This document shows positions 25,043 through 33,397 of a stretch of DNA of 46,260 nt, piece after piece. Numbering within the stretch: position 1 is the stretch's first letter; each line of letters starts with the position of its first letter. A model generated the notes under the pieces. The model was not told the DNA's origin, ran no database searches, and saw nothing but the letters and a program-made list of their open reading frames with translations. The translations under genes were made by a program, and so were the position numbers. This stretch comes from Bacillota bacterium (GTDB lineage: Bacteria > Bacillota > Clostridia > Christensenellales > UMGS416). Where the stretch lies: NCBI GenBank assembly GCA_023398815.1, contig JAEWRW010000005.1, forward strand, positions 1-46,260. The letters run 5' to 3'.

Positions 25043-25312
25043 CTACTGCAGGTACCGGGTGATCTGCTCAAAGAGCCCGGTGGTGTAGTCCGAGAGCTTC
25101 GAGAGCATCCAGTCGCCCAGCAGGATGAGGGTGAGGAGCATCCCCACGATCTTGGGGATGAACACCAGCGTCTGCTCGTTGATCTGGGTGGTGGCCTGGA
25201 AGATGGAAATGATGACGCCCACCACCAGCGCCACGATGAGCATGGGGGCGCTGACGATGAGTACGGTCATCACCGCGTCGTACATGATTGTGCTAACAGC
25301 CGCCTGATCCAT
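25043..25312 (-). CDS. fliQ: Flagellar export gate protein FliQ
   Basis: 89 residues, the normal size, with two membrane helices (AVMTVLIVSAPMLIVALVVGVIISIFQ and IPKIVGMLLTLILLGDWML) and the conserved QATTQINEQTL loop between them. ATG 25312 with GAGGAG just upstream, right after the fliP stop; longer in-frame starts overlap fliP. Confidence 0.95.
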   Translation of the reverse strand: MDQAAVSTIMYDAVMTVLIVSAPMLIVALVVGVIISIFQATTQINEQTLVFIPKIVGMLLTLILLGDWMLSKLSDYTTGLFEQITRYLQ

Positions 25313-25320
25313 CGTTCTCC

Positions 25321-26154
25321 TCACTGAAAGCTTGTCAGCAGCGTCTTGATTGTGAGCCCCCACCCATCCACCAGCACAAAGAGCAATATCTTAAAGGGCA
25401 GGGAGATGGTGGTGGGCGGCAGCATCATCATGCCCATGGACATGAGGGTGCTGGAGACGATCATATCGATGACGATGAAGGGCAGGAAGATGAAGAAACC
25501 GATTTGGAAGGCGCGCTTGAGCTCGCTGGTGATGAACGCGGGAATGACGACCGACGTCGGCAGATCCTGCGGGGTGGCGACTTCCTCAATGTTGTCCATG
25601 GTGGCAAAGAGGTCAAGGTCCTTCTCGTAGGTCTGGCGCAGCATGAAATCCCGCATGGGCACGAGGGCGCGATCCATCGCCTGCTGCTGGGTGATCTGCC
25701 CGTTCACATAGGGTTGGTAGGCATTGGCGTAGATGTCGTTGAGGATGGGCTTCATCACAAAGAACGTGAGAAACAGCGCCAGGCCGATCAGCACCTGGTT
25801 GGGTGGCATCTGCTGCACGCCGATGGCGTTGCGCACGAAGCCCAGCACGATGATGATTCGCGTGAACCCCGTCATCATGATGAGGATGGACGGGGCCAGC
25901 GAGAGGATCGTGAGCATCAGGAGAATCTGGACGGTGGTGGCGCGGTCTTCGTCGCCGCCGGAGAGGGCGTCGGTCAGGTCGCTCACCGTCAGTTCGTCGT
26001 CGGCACCGGTGGTGGCCGTGGCGGTCGCCGTTTCGGTGGCTGTCTCCGTGGGGGCAGGTTGGGGGCCGGGCGCGGCCAGCGCGCCGACCGTGGGCGCCAG
26101 CAGTGCCAGCGTCACAAAAAAGGCCAGGAGCGCCAGCTTCAGGTACTTCTTCAC
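25321..26154 (-). CDS. fliP: Flagellar export gate protein FliP
   Basis: 277 residues. An N-terminal signal peptide (KKYLKLALLAFFVTLALLAPTVGALA) is followed by a Thr/Ala/Pro-rich stretch with TETAT-like repeats. Then come the conserved gate helices and the family motifs TGFTRIIIVLGFVRNAIG, MKPILNDIYANAYQPY and the C-terminal VDGWGLTIKTLLTSF. It forms the export channel with FliQ and FliR. The start is GTG 26154 with AAGGAGAGG five bases upstream; the much longer open frame overlaps fliO and is not used. Confidence 0.95.
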   Translation of the reverse strand: MKKYLKLALLAFFVTLALLAPTVGALAAPGPQPAPTETATETATATATTGADDELTVSDLTDALSGGDEDRATTVQILLMLTILSLAPSILIMMTGFTRIIIVLGFVRNAIGVQQMPPNQVLIGLALFLTFFVMKPILNDIYANAYQPYVNGQITQQQAMDRALVPMRDFMLRQTYEKDLDLFATMDNIEEVATPQDLPTSVVIPAFITSELKRAFQIGFFIFLPFIVIDMIVSSTLMSMGMMMLPPTTISLPFKILLFVLVDGWGLTIKTLLTSFQ

Positions 26155-26167
26155 GGATGCCTCTCCT

Positions 26168-26755
26168 TCAGCGTCGTCCGGCCTGCCGGCGTTCGCGTAC
26201 CCGACGGTCCAGCAGTTCCAGCATTTCCTCGTCGGTGGGTTGGGTCGTACTCTCCCCCCAGCTCTGGCCCGGCGTGTCGTCACCGGGCGTCGCGTCCTCC
26301 TGGGGCTGCTCCGCACTGCGGGGCGTCTCCCCATTGGCCCACCCGGCGTCGCGCCAACCCTGCCCGGCGTCCGCCGTGCGCCCGCCCAGGCCAAAGCTCG
26401 CGCCTGCCTGGCGGCGGAGGGCTTGCCACAGGCTACCCACCCCGGGGAGGCCGGCGGCCTGCCCGGTGGGTTGGGTGGCGTGGGTGTAGAGGGCCGCTTC
26501 CTCGTCATTCAGGTGCCGCAGCAGCCGCACCTCGTGGCCGCACACAGAGAGCAGGCTGCACCGGCCGGCCACCCGCACCACGACCAGTGACTTGTCACCG
26601 GCCAGTGCCAGGCGGTCCAGCACCTTCATGTGGTGGCCGCTCTGGTTGCCGCGGGCGCGCCCCGCCACAAAGCGAGTGGTGAGCCACGTGAGGTAGAACA
26701 CCACGCCCAGCGCCAGAATGAGCCAAATGAGCGATTTGACGTCGTTCCCGTTCAT
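26168..26755 (-). CDS. fliO: Flagellar export scaffold FliO (FliZ)
   Basis: 195 residues. One N-terminal membrane helix (LIWLILALGVVFYLTWLTTRFVAG, about 8-31), then the short conserved FliO domain (MKVLDRLALAGDKSLVVVRVAGRCSLLSVCGHEVRLLRHL). After about residue 95 a long Gly/Pro/Gln-rich, low-complexity tail follows, ending in a charged helix (EEMLELLDRRVRERR). FliO stabilises FliP during gate assembly. Its ATG shares one base with the fliY stop. Confidence 0.88.
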   Translation of the reverse strand: MNGNDVKSLIWLILALGVVFYLTWLTTRFVAGRARGNQSGHHMKVLDRLALAGDKSLVVVRVAGRCSLLSVCGHEVRLLRHLNDEEAALYTHATQPTGQAAGLPGVGSLWQALRRQAGASFGLGGRTADAGQGWRDAGWANGETPRSAEQPQEDATPGDDTPGQSWGESTTQPTDEEMLELLDRRVRERRQAGRR

Positions 26756-27900
26756 CAGCCCAGCCGCGCTTTGGTGTTGAGAATCTCCGTGATGCGCACG
26801 CCGTAGTTGTCGTCAATCTGAATGACCTCGCCCTTGGCGATGAGCTTGTCGTTGACGACGACCTCGACGGGCTCACCGGCCATCTTGTCGAGGATGAGAA
26901 TGGTTCCGTTGTTGAAATCCAGAATTTCCTTGACGGTCTTGCGGCACTTGCCCAGCTCAATGGTCACCTGCATGGGCACGTCGATGATGAGGTTGATGCT
27001 GTCATCCATGGGCCGCACCGCCGGGCTGTCACCATCAAAGCTGCGGAACTGCACGGGCTTGGCGTCCACAACGGGCCGGGGGGCCGCTGCCGGGGCCGCC
27101 GCGTATCCCTCCGCCGCAAAAGCGGGCTGGGGGGCCGGCTGATAGGCGGGTTGGGGGGCAGGGGCCGGCTGGGGCGCGGGCTGGTAGGCCGGCTGCGCCG
27201 CCGGGGCCGCCGCCTGCGGGGCGGGGGTCGCCGGGGCCGTCTGGGGGGTGACCAGCGTATCCACCAACTCCCGCGCGAAGGCCACCGGCATGAGCTGCAT
27301 GATCTCGCTGTTGATGAGCCCCTCAATGGTCATGGCGAAGCTGACATTGACAACGGTGGTCGACTCTTTGAAGAGACCCATCACCTCTTCGTCGCCCAGG
27401 CGGGCCACCATGGCCGTGGGCGGGGTGATGTCGATGGTCTTGTGCAGCATATCCGACATGGAGGTGGAGGCGCTGCCCATCATCTGGTTCATCGCCTCGC
27501 TGATGGCCGACAGGTGCAGCTCGCTCAACGGTTCGCCGTTGTTCTCGCCCTCGCCGCCCATCATGAGGTCGGTGATGATGCGCACGTCGTCTTCCTTGAG
27601 CATCAGCAGGTTGTTGCCCACAAGCCCGTGGCTGTAGCCTACGGTGACGACCACATAGGGCATCTGGAGGCGGTTGGAGAGGCTGCTGATGGAGACGATC
27701 TCCACCTTGGGGGTGGTGATGTACACCCGGCGGTTGATGACCTGACTCAGGGTGGTGGCCGCCGTACCCATGCTGATGTTGCCGATCTCCCCGAGGGCAT
27801 CGGTTTGCATGTCAGTGAGCATCTCATTCGATTCGCCGCTGCCGCCGTCTCCACCGCCAAAGAGCGTGGCGATTTCTTCCTGCGAGAGGATGTCATTCAT
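26755..27900 (-). CDS. fliY: Switch phosphatase FliY
   Basis: 381 residues. An N-terminal CheY-P binding segment (ILSQEEIATLF) is shared with FliM. A CheC-type phosphatase domain has two active-site motifs, E38/N41 (LGEIGNISMGTAATTLS) and E135/N138 (ISEAMNQMMGSAS). A linker with imperfect AYQPAPQPA repeats (about 230-270) leads to a C-terminal FliN/SpoA domain (VQVTIELGKCRKTVKEILDFNNGTILILDKMAGEPVEVVVNDKLIAKGEV). It is both a C-ring part and a CheY-P phosphatase. It overlaps fliM by eight bases. Confidence 0.96.
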   Translation of the reverse strand: MNDILSQEEIATLFGGGDGGSGESNEMLTDMQTDALGEIGNISMGTAATTLSQVINRRVYITTPKVEIVSISSLSNRLQMPYVVVTVGYSHGLVGNNLLMLKEDDVRIITDLMMGGEGENNGEPLSELHLSAISEAMNQMMGSASTSMSDMLHKTIDITPPTAMVARLGDEEVMGLFKESTTVVNVSFAMTIEGLINSEIMQLMPVAFARELVDTLVTPQTAPATPAPQAAAPAAQPAYQPAPQPAPAPQPAYQPAPQPAFAAEGYAAAPAAAPRPVVDAKPVQFRSFDGDSPAVRPMDDSINLIIDVPMQVTIELGKCRKTVKEILDFNNGTILILDKMAGEPVEVVVNDKLIAKGEVIQIDDNYGVRITEILNTKARLG

Positions 27901-28900
27901 CTGCGGATTCCTCTTCCTTTATGATTTTGCAAAGCTTGATGGCGTAATGGTTGTTGCGAACCCCGAGCTTGCCATAGGCCTTGGGGAGGTGTTCCACCTT
28001 CACCTTGATGTCTTCCCCCACCCGGTTGTCAAGCTGGATGACGTCGCCCAGCTGCAGGCTCAGGATGTCCCCCACGGTCATCGTCGTCTCGCTTAGGATC
28101 GCTTTGACGTTCATGCCGGTGTTGAGGATGCGCTGACGGATGTTCTCGGAGTTGGACACGGGCGTGCCCTTGTGGTTGCGCGTGGTGTTGCTGGTGAAGA
28201 GCGTCGCGGTCGTCAGCGTCTTGGCGACGGGCTCCATGGCAATGTGGGGCAGACAGAAGCTGAGGTAGCCGCTGATATCCGCCGCGCGAAGCTCCAGCGT
28301 GATGACGGCCACCGCCTCGTTCAGGTTGACAATCTGGGCAAACTGGGCGCTGGTCTCAATGCGCTCCAGCAGGGGGTCAGCCTTGGCGACCTTCTCCCAC
28401 GCCACCGTCAGGTGGGGCAGCATCTGCCGCAGGATACGTTCCATCACGGCGATCTCAATCTCCGTGAAGGTGCGGCTGATGTCGCCAGACTCGCCCTCGC
28501 CGCCAAAGAGCCGGCTGATGATTCCATAGGCCACCGACGGGGTGATGGCAAGCAGCAGCGAGCCCTGCAGCGGGGGCATGGAGAAGATGGAGAGGATGAC
28601 TGGCGTGGGCAGGGAGTTGTTGAACTCCTTGAACATCAGTTCCTCCACCGAGACAACGTTCACCTCGCACGGGGTGCGAAGCATGCCGGAGAAATGCGTG
28701 GACACCTGCCGGCTGAACGTCTCAAAGATGATGTTCAGCGTGCGCATCTGCTCCTTGCTGAACTTGTTTGCCGTGGAGAAGTCGTAGGGTTTGATGCGGT
28801 GCTCCAAACCCTCCTCCTGCGGTTCGTCCGGCAGGGCGTCGCCGCTGGAGATGGCATGGAAGAGTTGGTCGATCTCGCTTTGGGAGAGCACTTCCGCCAA
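27893..28900 (-). CDS. fliM: Flagellar switch protein FliM
   Basis: 335 residues. N-terminal CheY-P binding motif (LSQSEIDQLF), a CheC-like middle domain (YDFSTANKFSKEQMRTLNIIFETFSRQVSTHFS and IMERILRQMLPHLTVAW) and the C-terminal SpoA domain (MTVGDILSLQLGDVIQLDNRVGEDIKVKVEHLPKAYGKLG). I choose TTG 28900 because AAGGAGG (28910-28916) lies nine bases upstream; the frame is open a little further but the extra residues are an Arg run with no binding site. First gene of the switch/export unit, with a promoter at 28940-28975. Confidence 0.95.
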   Translation of the reverse strand: MAEVLSQSEIDQLFHAISSGDALPDEPQEEGLEHRIKPYDFSTANKFSKEQMRTLNIIFETFSRQVSTHFSGMLRTPCEVNVVSVEELMFKEFNNSLPTPVILSIFSMPPLQGSLLLAITPSVAYGIISRLFGGEGESGDISRTFTEIEIAVMERILRQMLPHLTVAWEKVAKADPLLERIETSAQFAQIVNLNEAVAVITLELRAADISGYLSFCLPHIAMEPVAKTLTTATLFTSNTTRNHKGTPVSNSENIRQRILNTGMNVKAILSETTMTVGDILSLQLGDVIQLDNRVGEDIKVKVEHLPKAYGKLGVRNNHYAIKLCKIIKEEESADE

Positions 28901-28939
28901 AATCCTTCGCCTCCTTCGCAAGACTTATCATAATAACGT

Positions 28940-28975
28940 ATTATACCACATTTCGGCATGCTTAGACATGTTTTA
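28940..28975 (-). promoter_or_regulatory. Overlapping sigma-A and sigma-28-like promoters of fliM unit
   Basis: Minus strand: TGG-TATAAT (28940-28945 for the hexamer), an extended -10 for sigma-A with a poor -35. Just upstream, TAAA (28972-28975), 14 bases, GCCGAAAT (28950-28957), a sigma-28-like pair one base shorter than the standard spacing. The sigma-A box is the stronger call. Confidence 0.65.
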
Positions 28976-29188
28976 CAGAATTTTACCTACATTTGGTGTA
29001 AAAGGGAAGGGGAAAAACGCAAAATCTGCGATTCAGGCGCCGATTGGCGGCAGGCACCGAGTCGTTCCAGCCGGTTCACCGCTGCCAACCATAAGCAGTT
29101 TCCATATTTTTCTATCCCCCTGCTCCGCCGCGCCTTCGGAACACACAACGGCCGGACGCATAGCCTCCGCCATGCAGAGTGACTACAG

Positions 29189-29474
29189 GCCCCTAGAACG
29201 GGCAAAGGGGCATGAAACTCCCGACGATTCATTCGGCGGGAGGAAAGATAGGGCCAGCGCGAGCAGAAGAGAAAACCCCGACTGAAGGCGCACCGTATTC
29301 TTAGAAACCCGCATGAAATCTTCAATTTGTGATCGGTCGGCGACATGTGCGGCGACCGATCGGGCCATGACGAGAACAAGCACTCTGAATCGCGGCTGTC
29401 GCAACAGCGGCAGACGCGAAGGGTTGTCGACTTTGTCGACAACCGGAACGGCCGGACGCGCAACGTCCGGCCGT
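29189..29474. repeat. Hairpin-array island B (flbD-fliM gap)
   Basis: The 28976-29494 gap has no gene I can support. It contains six inverted repeats in a row: GCCCCT/AGGGGC (29189-29211), CTCCCG/CGGGAG (29218-29242), GATCGGTCG/CGACCGATC (29331-29361), a nested TCGCG..GCTGT/ACAGC..CGCGA (29390-29419), GGTTGTCGAC/GTCGACAACC with a TTT loop (29422-29444), and ACGGCCGGACG/CGTCCGGCCGT (29448-29474). The last two lie just downstream of the flbD stop and could end that message, though no T-run follows. This is the slot that holds motA-motB-fliL in many relatives. Confidence 0.55.
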
Positions 29475-29494
29475 ATGGGTGGTTCATGGGTGGC

Positions 29495-29704
29495 TCATTC
29501 GTGGGCCCGCGTGCGGGGCAGGGCCCCCTGGCAGCTGATGCGGAAGGCAATGATGCGGTCGATGATGTCCTGGGCGGACTCCTCCACCACGATCTTCTTG
29601 CCGGTGGTGAGGGAGATAACCGTATCAGGCGTCTCCTCCACGCTTTCGATGAGCTCGCTGTTGATGTACAGCTCAGACTGATTGAGCCGGGTGATTTTGA
29701 TCAT
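29495..29704 (-). CDS. flbD: FlbD/SwrD family protein
   Basis: 69 residues. MIKITRLNQSELYINSELIESVEETPDTVISLTTGKKIVVEES is the family core. In Bacillus subtilis the homologue SwrD (YlzI) raises flagellar motor power and swarming, probably through the stator. The short C-terminal tail is variable. ATG start with GGAGG five bases upstream. It lies 91 bases after flgE; that gap contains a CCCCG/CGGGG repeat but no gene. Confidence 0.93.
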   Translation of the reverse strand: MIKITRLNQSELYINSELIESVEETPDTVISLTTGKKIVVEESAQDIIDRIIAFRISCQGALPRTRAHE

Positions 29705-29795
29705 GCTGTCCTCCGGTGCGGTCGGGTCGCCCCGCCGCCAAGTGGTTGCTTACGCCGCCCCGTCGGGGCCGCGGCCGCGCCGGTCATAGGTGTGG

Positions 29796-30608
29796 TTACC
29801 GCTTCAGGTTGACCAGTTCCTCCAGCAGGGTGTCGGAGGTGGCGATGACACGGCTGTTGGCCTGGAAGCCGCGCTGGGTGGTGATCATGTCGGTGAACTC
29901 CTTGGAGAGGTCAACGTTGGACATCTCCAGCGAGCCGGGGTTCAGGGTGCCGGCGGCACCGGTGCCCGGGGTGCCGTACACCGGCGCGCCGGAGTTGGCC
30001 GACTCGATGTACAGGCTGTCGCCGGACTTCTCCAGGCCGTCCTGGTTGGCGAAGGTCGCCAGACCCACCTTGGCGATGGTCACGGAGTTGTTGGTGGCAT
30101 CCAGACCCATCACGTTGCCGTTCTTATCGATGCTCACATTGGTGTAACCGGTGGTATCAATGGCGCTGAGCGTGGTGGCGGCCGGCGCGGGCACCTGCAT
30201 GTAGCCCTGCACCAGGTTGCCGTTCAGGGTGATGCGGTTGTCACTGTCCAGCGTGAAGTTGCCTGCGCGGGTGTAGAACTCCTGCGTGCCGTCGTTGATG
30301 ACGAAGAAGCCGTCGCCCTCGATGGCCATATCGAGCGTCGCGCCGGTGTACTGGGAGCCGGCGCGGGTCATCAGCACATCGATGGAAGCCACGGCCACAC
30401 CTAGGCCAATCTGCTGGGGGTTGCTGCCACCGGTGGTGGCGGTACCGGCGGCCGCAGGCTGCAGCGTCTGGCTGTAGATATCCGAGAAGATGACGCGGCT
30501 GGCCTTGAAGCCGGTGGTGTTGACGTTGGCGATGTTGTTGCCGATGACGTCCATGCGGGTCTGGTGGTTGCGCAGGCCGGAAACGGCGGCATAAAGCGAT
30601 CTGAGCAT
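29796..30608 (-). CDS. flgE: Flagellar hook protein FlgE
   Basis: 270 residues, the short Bacillus-like hook subunit. The N-terminus MLRSLYAAVSGLRNHQTRMDVIGNNIANVNTTGFKASRVIFSD carries the axial signature; the C-terminus LEMSNVDLSKEFTDMITTQRGFQANSRVIATSDTLLEELVNL is the matching helix. It follows flgD, its hook cap, by 23 bases. ATG with AAGGAGG upstream. Confidence 0.92.
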   Translation of the reverse strand: MLRSLYAAVSGLRNHQTRMDVIGNNIANVNTTGFKASRVIFSDIYSQTLQPAAAGTATTGGSNPQQIGLGVAVASIDVLMTRAGSQYTGATLDMAIEGDGFFVINDGTQEFYTRAGNFTLDSDNRITLNGNLVQGYMQVPAPAATTLSAIDTTGYTNVSIDKNGNVMGLDATNNSVTIAKVGLATFANQDGLEKSGDSLYIESANSGAPVYGTPGTGAAGTLNPGSLEMSNVDLSKEFTDMITTQRGFQANSRVIATSDTLLEELVNLKR

Positions 30609-30631
30609 GGGGTGGTTCCTCCTTCGTTTTG

Positions 30632-31273
30632 TCAGCCAGCGGCCGTCTCGGACCCGTCGGCGATTTCAGTGATGTTATGGATGCTGACGTCGACGGTGGT
30701 GCCGTCGGCGGATTTCACGGTGAGAGTGAGCACGCCATCGACCATAGCTGCCTTGGTGACGGTGCCGGTCACGTTCTGGCTTTCGTCGTTGTCATCGGTG
30801 TAGGTGCCGGTGACCGTACGGCCGATGAGAGACGCGCCCTGCAGCAGCGAATCGGAGCTCGACGTGCTGTTGACGCTCATGGTGGCGTCGTTCATGGCGA
30901 TGAGGTAACCCCCCACGCTCAGGTACGGCTCGCCGTTGTAGGTGATGACGCTGTCCACCGTGCCGGTGACTTCCTGCTGGGTACCGTTCTCATCGGTGAA
31001 GATCGCGGTGATGTTCTTGCCCACCAGGGAGTAGGCCTGGGTGTAGCTGAACATGGCGGTCATCTCTTGCATCTGCTCCAACGAGCTGAACTGCGCCAAC
31101 TGGCTGATGAACTCGGTGTCGGACATGGGCTGGGTCGGGTCCTGGTTCTGCAGCTGCGCCACCAGAATCCGCAGGAAGGCGTCCTTATCAAGGGCGTTGG
31201 AACTGCTGCTGGAGCTGCTGGAGCTGCTGCTGGCCGCGGTCTTTGTCGCGTTGCCAACGGATAAAATGTCCAT
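30632..31273 (-). CDS. flgD: Hook cap protein FlgD
   Basis: 213 residues. FlgD caps the growing hook. The N-terminus MDILSV is followed by a run of 11 serines (residues 15-25; 31199-31231) and then DKDAFLRILVAQLQNQDPTQPMSDTEFISQLAQFSSLEQM, the family core with the FxxxL gate-recognition motif (F33-L37). The C-terminal part is beta-rich. I choose ATG 31273 with AGGAGG five bases upstream over a TTG one codon earlier. Confidence 0.95.
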   Translation of the reverse strand: MDILSVGNATKTAASSSSSSSSSSSNALDKDAFLRILVAQLQNQDPTQPMSDTEFISQLAQFSSLEQMQEMTAMFSYTQAYSLVGKNITAIFTDENGTQQEVTGTVDSVITYNGEPYLSVGGYLIAMNDATMSVNSTSSSDSLLQGASLIGRTVTGTYTDDNDESQNVTGTVTKAAMVDGVLTLTVKSADGTTVDVSIHNITEIADGSETAAG

Positions 31274-31282
31274 CAATGCCTC

Positions 31283-32680
31283 CTATGCCAGTCGGTCGAC
31301 GGTGCCGGGGCGGCCCGCCTCCTCGTATGCCTGAAAGACCGGTGCAACCTGGGTGCCGGCGGGGTCGGATTCCAGCCCGGCCCACCCTCGGCGGGAGCCC
31401 TGCCCCTGTCCGTTGCGGTTCTGTCCGCTGAGCTGCTGGTCGATACCGGCCTCAGCCACGGCGGTGGAAGTCACGACGACCCGCACATCCTTCAATCCCT
31501 GCTCCGAGAGCGTGTTGGCCAGCGTGGCGGCCTGGGCGGCCAGCGACTCCTGCACTTTGGGGTTGGCGGCGGCCAGCTGGGCCACCAGGCCCCCCTCGCT
31601 CATCGTCAGGCGAATGGTCAGCCGGCCCAGCGACTCGGGCTTGAGCTGGATGACCATCTGCTCCTGCCCGTCGGTGCGCATGGTCTGGATGCGGTCAACA
31701 AGCTGGTCGTATACCTGCGCGCCGGTGGCAGCCTCGGTCGTTTGGGCCGGGGCGGCAGTCTCGGTTTTCGCGATGGTCTGCGTCTGGGTTTGGGTGGCAA
31801 AGGTCAGCGTGGGCAGGAAGCCCGTGGTGGCGGCGCTGGGTGAGGCAAAGGCACTGGCCTGCTTTCCCGCCTGCTGGCCATCGGCCAGGGCGGCACCGCC
31901 CTCGTCGGGCTGGGCCAACGCGTCGTCTGCGGCAATGGTCGGGGTCAAAAGGGCCTCAGGGTCTGCTTCGCCCTCGGCCTGCTGGGTCAGCGCGTCATCC
32001 ACGGCGTTTGCCAGGGTCGTGAGGGCCACAGGGGCCGCATCGCCCTTCGCCTGCCACAGGGTGTGGGCCTGGGCAAGCACCTGTTGGAGCTGGTGCAGGG
32101 GTTGGGCCGCCGCCGTCGCCGTGGCAACGGTCTCGCCCGCCTGGGGCAGGGTGGCCGTCGTGGTGGCTGCTGGGGCAAGGGCCGTCTCCAAGGGCAACCC
32201 ATCGGCCTTCTCCCCGCCTTGGGCAACCGTCTGGTTGAGGGGCTCCTCCCCGTTCTGGCCGGTGGCCAGAATCTCATCGAGCAGGGCGGCGATGGTCGCG
32301 GCAGCGTCAACCGCGCCGGCGGGGGCCGTCTGGGCCCCGGCCTGGGCGTTGAGCTGCGCCAGCAGGTCGTTGATCATCTGTTTGGTTTGGTCGTCCAGCG
32401 TGCCGGTGGCCAGCGCGTTGGCAATGGCGCTCTGCGCGTCGGTGGCCGCGGCCTCGCCGGTGGCTTGGGTGGCCTGCATGCTCTGCAGCGCCGCCGCGGG
32501 GATGAGCCCCGCCAGCAGCGACAGCACATCGGCCGACTCCTGCCGCTTGGTATTTGTGGTGTCCGAAAGCTCTGCCAGGAGCCCCGCGAAGCCGCCATCG
32601 GCGGGCACGGCTACCCCGGTGGGCAGGCTCGTGGCCTGCATCCCCATGAGCGCTACGGCAATGGATTGGTTCAAGCGCAT
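31283..32680 (-). CDS. fliK: Hook-length control protein FliK
   Basis: 465 residues from ATG 32680. The long Ala/Thr/Gln-rich N-terminal part is the flexible ruler. The C-terminal domain (EQMVIQLKPESLGRLTIRLTMSEGGLVAQLAAANPKVQESLAAQAATLANTLSEQGLKDVRVVV) contacts FlhB. GRM-like FAGLL lies at 31-35. The ATG touches GGGAGG with no spacer; the next in-frame TTG at 32674 has the same site six bases upstream and may be the true start. It lies between motE/ylxF and flgD. Confidence 0.92.
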   Translation of the reverse strand: MRLNQSIAVALMGMQATSLPTGVAVPADGGFAGLLAELSDTTNTKRQESADVLSLLAGLIPAAALQSMQATQATGEAAATDAQSAIANALATGTLDDQTKQMINDLLAQLNAQAGAQTAPAGAVDAAATIAALLDEILATGQNGEEPLNQTVAQGGEKADGLPLETALAPAATTTATLPQAGETVATATAAAQPLHQLQQVLAQAHTLWQAKGDAAPVALTTLANAVDDALTQQAEGEADPEALLTPTIAADDALAQPDEGGAALADGQQAGKQASAFASPSAATTGFLPTLTFATQTQTQTIAKTETAAPAQTTEAATGAQVYDQLVDRIQTMRTDGQEQMVIQLKPESLGRLTIRLTMSEGGLVAQLAAANPKVQESLAAQAATLANTLSEQGLKDVRVVVTSTAVAEAGIDQQLSGQNRNGQGQGSRRGWAGLESDPAGTQVAPVFQAYEEAGRPGTVDRLA

Positions 32681-32710
32681 CCTCCCTGCCGGGCGGCAGG
32701 GGCACGCCCC

Positions 32711-33379
32711 TTAGTCCGGCATCAATGTGGTCACGTCATAGGCCTTTTTCGGGTCCATGTTGGCGAGGATCTCGGCGGTCTGCTCGGCGTCCAGCCGGCT
32801 CAGCACATCCACGATGTCCTGGGTGTTGCCGGCCTTTTCGAGCATTGCCGCGGCCACCTTGGCGTCCAGGTTCTCGTAGATGGCGGCAACCTGGTCAGTG
32901 CTGGCCGTGGCGGTGTCCGCCGCGTCCTGCTGCGCCTTCTCAAAGGCGGCTACCTGGGCGTCCAGGTCGGCCTGCTTGGCCTTGAGTTCCTCTTCCTTTT
33001 TCGCATTCGTCTCAGTAGTTTTATCGACCGTTTCCTGCTGCTTCTTAAGGGCATCTTCCCGTTCGGCCAGATTTTCCTCCTGCTTATCGAGCGCGGTGGC
33101 CTGCTTCTGGTAGTTGGGGTCCAGGCTCTCCAGCAGGGCGATGGCCATGGGCCGCACGCCGCCCAGGTCCAGGTACAGCGCCGCCCCGGCACCGGCCAGC
33201 AGCGCCACCAGCACCAGTACCGTCACCAGCACCAGCAGAACCCGGGGCATGGGCTTCCTGGGTTTCTTTTCTTTCTTTCCCTTGGCGGGCGCGGCTGCAG
33301 GGGCCTGTGCGCCGTCCTTGGGCACGCGCGGGGCTTTGCCCGCCTTGGGGGGCTTGGTCTGGGTGGTCTGGGTGTCCAT
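32711..33379 (-). CDS. MotE/YlxF-like membrane protein with MgtE-N-like domain
   Basis: 222 residues. A basic, Ala/Pro-rich N-terminus, one membrane helix (about 45-69), a coiled coil (about 90-165), and a C-terminal MgtE-N-like helical domain (VAAIYENLDAKVAAAMLEKAGNTQDIVDVLSRLDAEQTAEILANMDPKKA). Position between fliJ and fliK matches ylxF of Bacillus. In other bacteria MotE-type proteins stabilise the stator; here the role is inferred. ATG with AGGAGG upstream. Confidence 0.8.
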   Translation of the reverse strand: MDTQTTQTKPPKAGKAPRVPKDGAQAPAAAPAKGKKEKKPRKPMPRVLLVLVTVLVLVALLAGAGAALYLDLGGVRPMAIALLESLDPNYQKQATALDKQEENLAEREDALKKQQETVDKTTETNAKKEEELKAKQADLDAQVAAFEKAQQDAADTATASTDQVAAIYENLDAKVAAAMLEKAGNTQDIVDVLSRLDAEQTAEILANMDPKKAYDVTTLMPD

Positions 33380-33397
33380 GGGGTTCCTCCTGTTGGG

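Noticed and set aside
28987..29550. Minus-strand open frame across the flbD-fliM gap
   Set aside because: It overlaps the end of flbD, crosses several hairpins, is rich in Arg/Cys/Ser without a domain and has no ribosome binding site.
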